Assembly: GCA_009886125.1 (NCBI GenBank)
Contig: VFJK01000096.1
Location: 1 to 39,224, forward strand
Direction: 5' to 3'
From: Geobacter sp.
Lineage (GTDB): Bacteria; Desulfobacterota; Desulfuromonadia; Geobacterales; DSM-12255
DNA: 39,224 nucleotides
A program made the position numbers and the translations under genes. This document shows, one piece after another, positions 37,111-39,224 of this stretch. Positions within the stretch are counted from its first letter, which is position 1; every line of letters starts with the position of its first letter. Under the pieces are notes generated by a model. The model was not told where the DNA came from, did no database searches, and saw nothing but the letters and a program-made list of their open reading frames with translations.

Positions 37111-39071
37111 CCCTTCAGGCAGCCTGTAACCAGATCGACATTGAATACAAGGAAGCACCCACAGATGGCAAATGGCACACAACCGCGGTTATCGGCAAGG
37201 GCGGCAAGAATACCGCCGGGAGAATCAAGCTATTTTCAGACGGACAAGGCGGAACCGTTGCCAACTGGACAAGCGGCGAAACGCTAACTTTCTGGAATGA
37301 CGACACCCCGGCGAAACTGACAGCAGAACAGAAACAGGAAAGAGCAGCGCGGATTGCAGCAGCAAAACAGCAAGAGGAAGCAGACAAAGCCGATTGCCGG
37401 AAGAGATCGGCGGAACTCTGGGAACTGGCACGGCAGGAAGTCCCGGCAGATCACAATTATCTGATTAAGAAGCAAGTCAAGCCGTATGGTATCCGCTGGC
37501 AGAAATCAGGTAACTTGCTTGTAATACCTGTTCAAGATATGGCGGGATCTTTTCACGGCTTGCAGTTCATTGTAGTTACCCCTTCACCAGAGGAAGAAAA
37601 CCCCACAGAGACAGCCACAGAGACAACAGTCGAACACAATGCCGACCCATTGACCGCAGCAGTCAACCGCTTGGCTAAACTTCCCCTCCTTAGATATGCA
37701 AAAGAACGTAAAGAGGAAGCAAAGGCGCTTGGGGTGAATGTTGCGGCACTTGACGCGGCGGTTAAAGCCACACGGAAAGAAGAATCAAACACGGCAGATT
37801 TTATTGAGGTTGAACCGTGGGCGGAACCTGTTGACGGCGCGGCACTACTGACAACCATTACCGCAACTATCAGGCGCTTTATTATCTGCGAACCTCAGAC
37901 AGCACAGGCCGTTGCTTTATGGGTTGCTATGACGTGGTTTATTGATGTTGTAGAGGTTGCACCCCTAGCAGTTATCACCGCGCCTGAAAAGCGCTGCGGT
38001 AAATCAATGTTGCTGTTTCTGATAGGGCGGCTTGTTCCACGGCCTCTTATGTCAAGCAGCATATCACCAAGCGCCCTGTTTCGTTCAATCGATGCATGGC
38101 AACCAACTTTATTGATTGATGAGGTTGACGCATGTTTAAAAGACAATGAAGAGCTACGGGGGCTTATTAACTGCGGTCATACCCGTGACAGCGCTTTTAC
38201 AATCCGTTGTGTAGGTGATGACCACACCCCAAAGCGTTTCAACGTCTGGGGAGCAAAGGCGCTTTCTGGTATCGGTCACGTTGCTGATACCCTTATGGAT
38301 AGATCAATCATTCTTGAACTGCGGCGCAAACTTTCCCATGAATCCGTTGACCGTATCCGCCACGCTGAAGCAGATTTATTCATTAACCTATGTTCAAAAC
38401 TGGCACGTTTCGCAGAGGATAACAGCGAAAAGGTACGGCTTGCACGTCCGAGCCTACCCCATAGCCTGAATGACCGCGCACAAGACAACTGGGAGCCATT
38501 GCTTGCTATTGCCACGGTTGCCGGGGGGGAATGGTTCAAGATCGGCACAGCAGCGGCGTTGAAAATCTCCGGGGGTGAAAGTCTCGCCTTGAGTATCGGC
38601 ACTGAATTACTTTCTGATATTCATGAAATCTTTGCACTCAAGAAAGTTGATCGAATCAGCACGGCGGAACTGATAAAGGAACTTGTCACCGATGATGAAA
38701 AGCCGTGGGCAACATATAACCGAGGTTTTCCGATTAAACCCCGGCAGATTGCCACCAAGTTAAAAGGCTACGATATTCACAGTAAGGATATACGGATTAA
38801 TTCTGCAATCCTCAAAGGCTATGACAGCAAGCAATTTGAAGATGCTTTTTTACGTTACGCGACCCCCCCCGAAATAATCCGCAACACGCAACAAACCGCA
38901 CCAGAAGCGGCTTTACCTGTTGCGGATATTACGCAACGTTGCGGCAGTGTTGCGGATAATGTCACCCGCAAACCCGCTACCAGTGCCGATGTAGCGTTGT
39001 TGCGGATAGAACCCCCCTTTCAGACCGATATAATTTTAACTGAATCTGACTTTGAGGGGGTGACTTTATGA
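37107..39071 (+). CDS. DUF3631-type replication ATPase with primase-like N-terminus
   Basis: The 654-residue protein likely drives replication of the element. Residues 105-160 (DHNYLIKKQVKPYGIRW, GNLLVIPVQDMAGSFHGLQFI) resemble the segment that precedes the Toprim domain in plasmid and phage P4-like primases, but no Toprim acidic motifs follow. A low-complexity linker (160-180) leads into the DUF3631 ATPase: P-loop-like PEKRCGKSML (293-302), Walker B LLIDEVDA (335-342), and the conserved CGHTRDSAF and DRSIILELRRK. The ending region KPWATYNRGFPIKPRQIA and ILKGYDSKQFEDAFLRY is the DUF3631 C-terminus. The ATG at 37107 overlaps the previous stop. Confidence 0.82.
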   Translation: MTLQAACNQIDIEYKEAPTDGKWHTTAVIGKGGKNTAGRIKLFSDGQGGTVANWTSGETLTFWNDDTPAKLTAEQKQERAARIAAAKQQEEADKADCRKRSAELWELARQEVPADHNYLIKKQVKPYGIRWQKSGNLLVIPVQDMAGSFHGLQFIVVTPSPEEENPTETATETTVEHNADPLTAAVNRLAKLPLLRYAKERKEEAKALGVNVAALDAAVKATRKEESNTADFIEVEPWAEPVDGAALLTTITATIRRFIICEPQTAQAVALWVAMTWFIDVVEVAPLAVITAPEKRCGKSMLLFLIGRLVPRPLMSSSISPSALFRSIDAWQPTLLIDEVDACLKDNEELRGLINCGHTRDSAFTIRCVGDDHTPKRFNVWGAKALSGIGHVADTLMDRSIILELRRKLSHESVDRIRHAEADLFINLCSKLARFAEDNSEKVRLARPSLPHSLNDRAQDNWEPLLAIATVAGGEWFKIGTAAALKISGGESLALSIGTELLSDIHEIFALKKVDRISTAELIKELVTDDEKPWATYNRGFPIKPRQIATKLKGYDIHSKDIRINSAILKGYDSKQFEDAFLRYATPPEIIRNTQQTAPEAALPVADITQRCGSVADNVTRKPATSADVALLRIEPPFQTDIILTESDFEGVTL

Positions 39072-39224
39072 GAGTAAAAGTTATTGAATCCTTCTCTACT
39101 GCAAAGGGCAACATTCCAACCGGCGCAGTAATCGACATACCGGGAAATATGCTTGAATCTCTCCGGGGGAAAGTCGAACAGCTCCCCTTTAACTCCTCCC
39201 ACTGGCAAGAGGAGATCAAGAGGC
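39068..39224 (+). CDS. Hypothetical protein, N-terminal part (cut by window edge)
   Basis: The ATG at 39068 overlaps the stop of the DUF3631 gene (ATGA) and is preceded by GAGGGGG, so translation is probably coupled. The 52 visible codons encode MRVKVIESFSTAKGNIPTG followed by AVIDIP and LESLRGKVEQLPF. The frame is open to the edge. No family recognised. Confidence 0.65.
   Translation, partial: MRVKVIESFSTAKGNIPTGAVIDIPGNMLESLRGKVEQLPFNSSHWQEEIKR

Overview
This window spans the replication-origin region of a bacterial chromosome. Gene content and order suggest a Geobacter-like deltaproteobacterium (Desulfuromonadales/Geobacterales): dnaA-dnaN-recF-gyrB-gyrA on one strand, rpmH-rnpA-yidD-yidC-mnmE-mnmG-rsmG on the other, a Gram-negative Tol-Pal cluster, a lipoprotein-type CpoB, and an hrcA-grpE-dnaK-dnaJ heat-shock cluster. 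The lineage is inferred from gene content and remembered synteny, not from a database search.

Positions 1-10938 are all on the minus strand: partial gpsA, a HEAT-repeat protein, gyrA, gyrB, recF, dnaN and dnaA. The strand switch lies in the 350-bp gap between dnaA and rpmH (10939-11288). DnaA-binding signals flank dnaA on both sides. Upstream is a perfect inverted pair of DnaA boxes. Between dnaA and dnaN are several boxes, a DnaA-trio tract and an AT-rich stretch, laid out as at the Bacillus subtilis unwinding site. This looks like a bipartite oriC. A perfect ParB-binding parS site lies about 5 kb away, between mnmE and mnmG.

Positions 11289-17623 (plus) hold the ribosome, membrane-insertion and tRNA-modification cluster. 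Two genes often found there are absent: jag/khpB between yidC and mnmE, and parAB after rsmG. Next come hemH with an overlapping small CxxC protein, convergent nadA, and tatA/B. From 20421 to 26107 the minus strand carries cpoB, pal, tolB, tolA, tolR, tolQ and a nitrilase-family amidase; tolQ to tolB are tightly coupled. Pal has a long pentapeptide tandem repeat.

From 26185 to 34545 (plus) there are hemW, a CsgG-like secreted protein with a highly charged helical tail, an outer-membrane beta-barrel protein, and hrcA-grpE-dnaK-dnaJ. A perfect CIRCE operator precedes hrcA, and two tandem terminator hairpins separate dnaK from dnaJ.

From about 34.6 kb to the right edge is the left end of an integrative element, all plus strand: clustered CTTCCTACATAA repeats in both orientations, a tyrosine integrase, an unknown protein, an AlpA/excisionase-like regulator behind an RNA hairpin, a small cysteine-rich protein, a DUF3631-type replication ATPase that seems to lack a Toprim domain, and the start of another ORF. 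The far end and any cargo lie outside the window.
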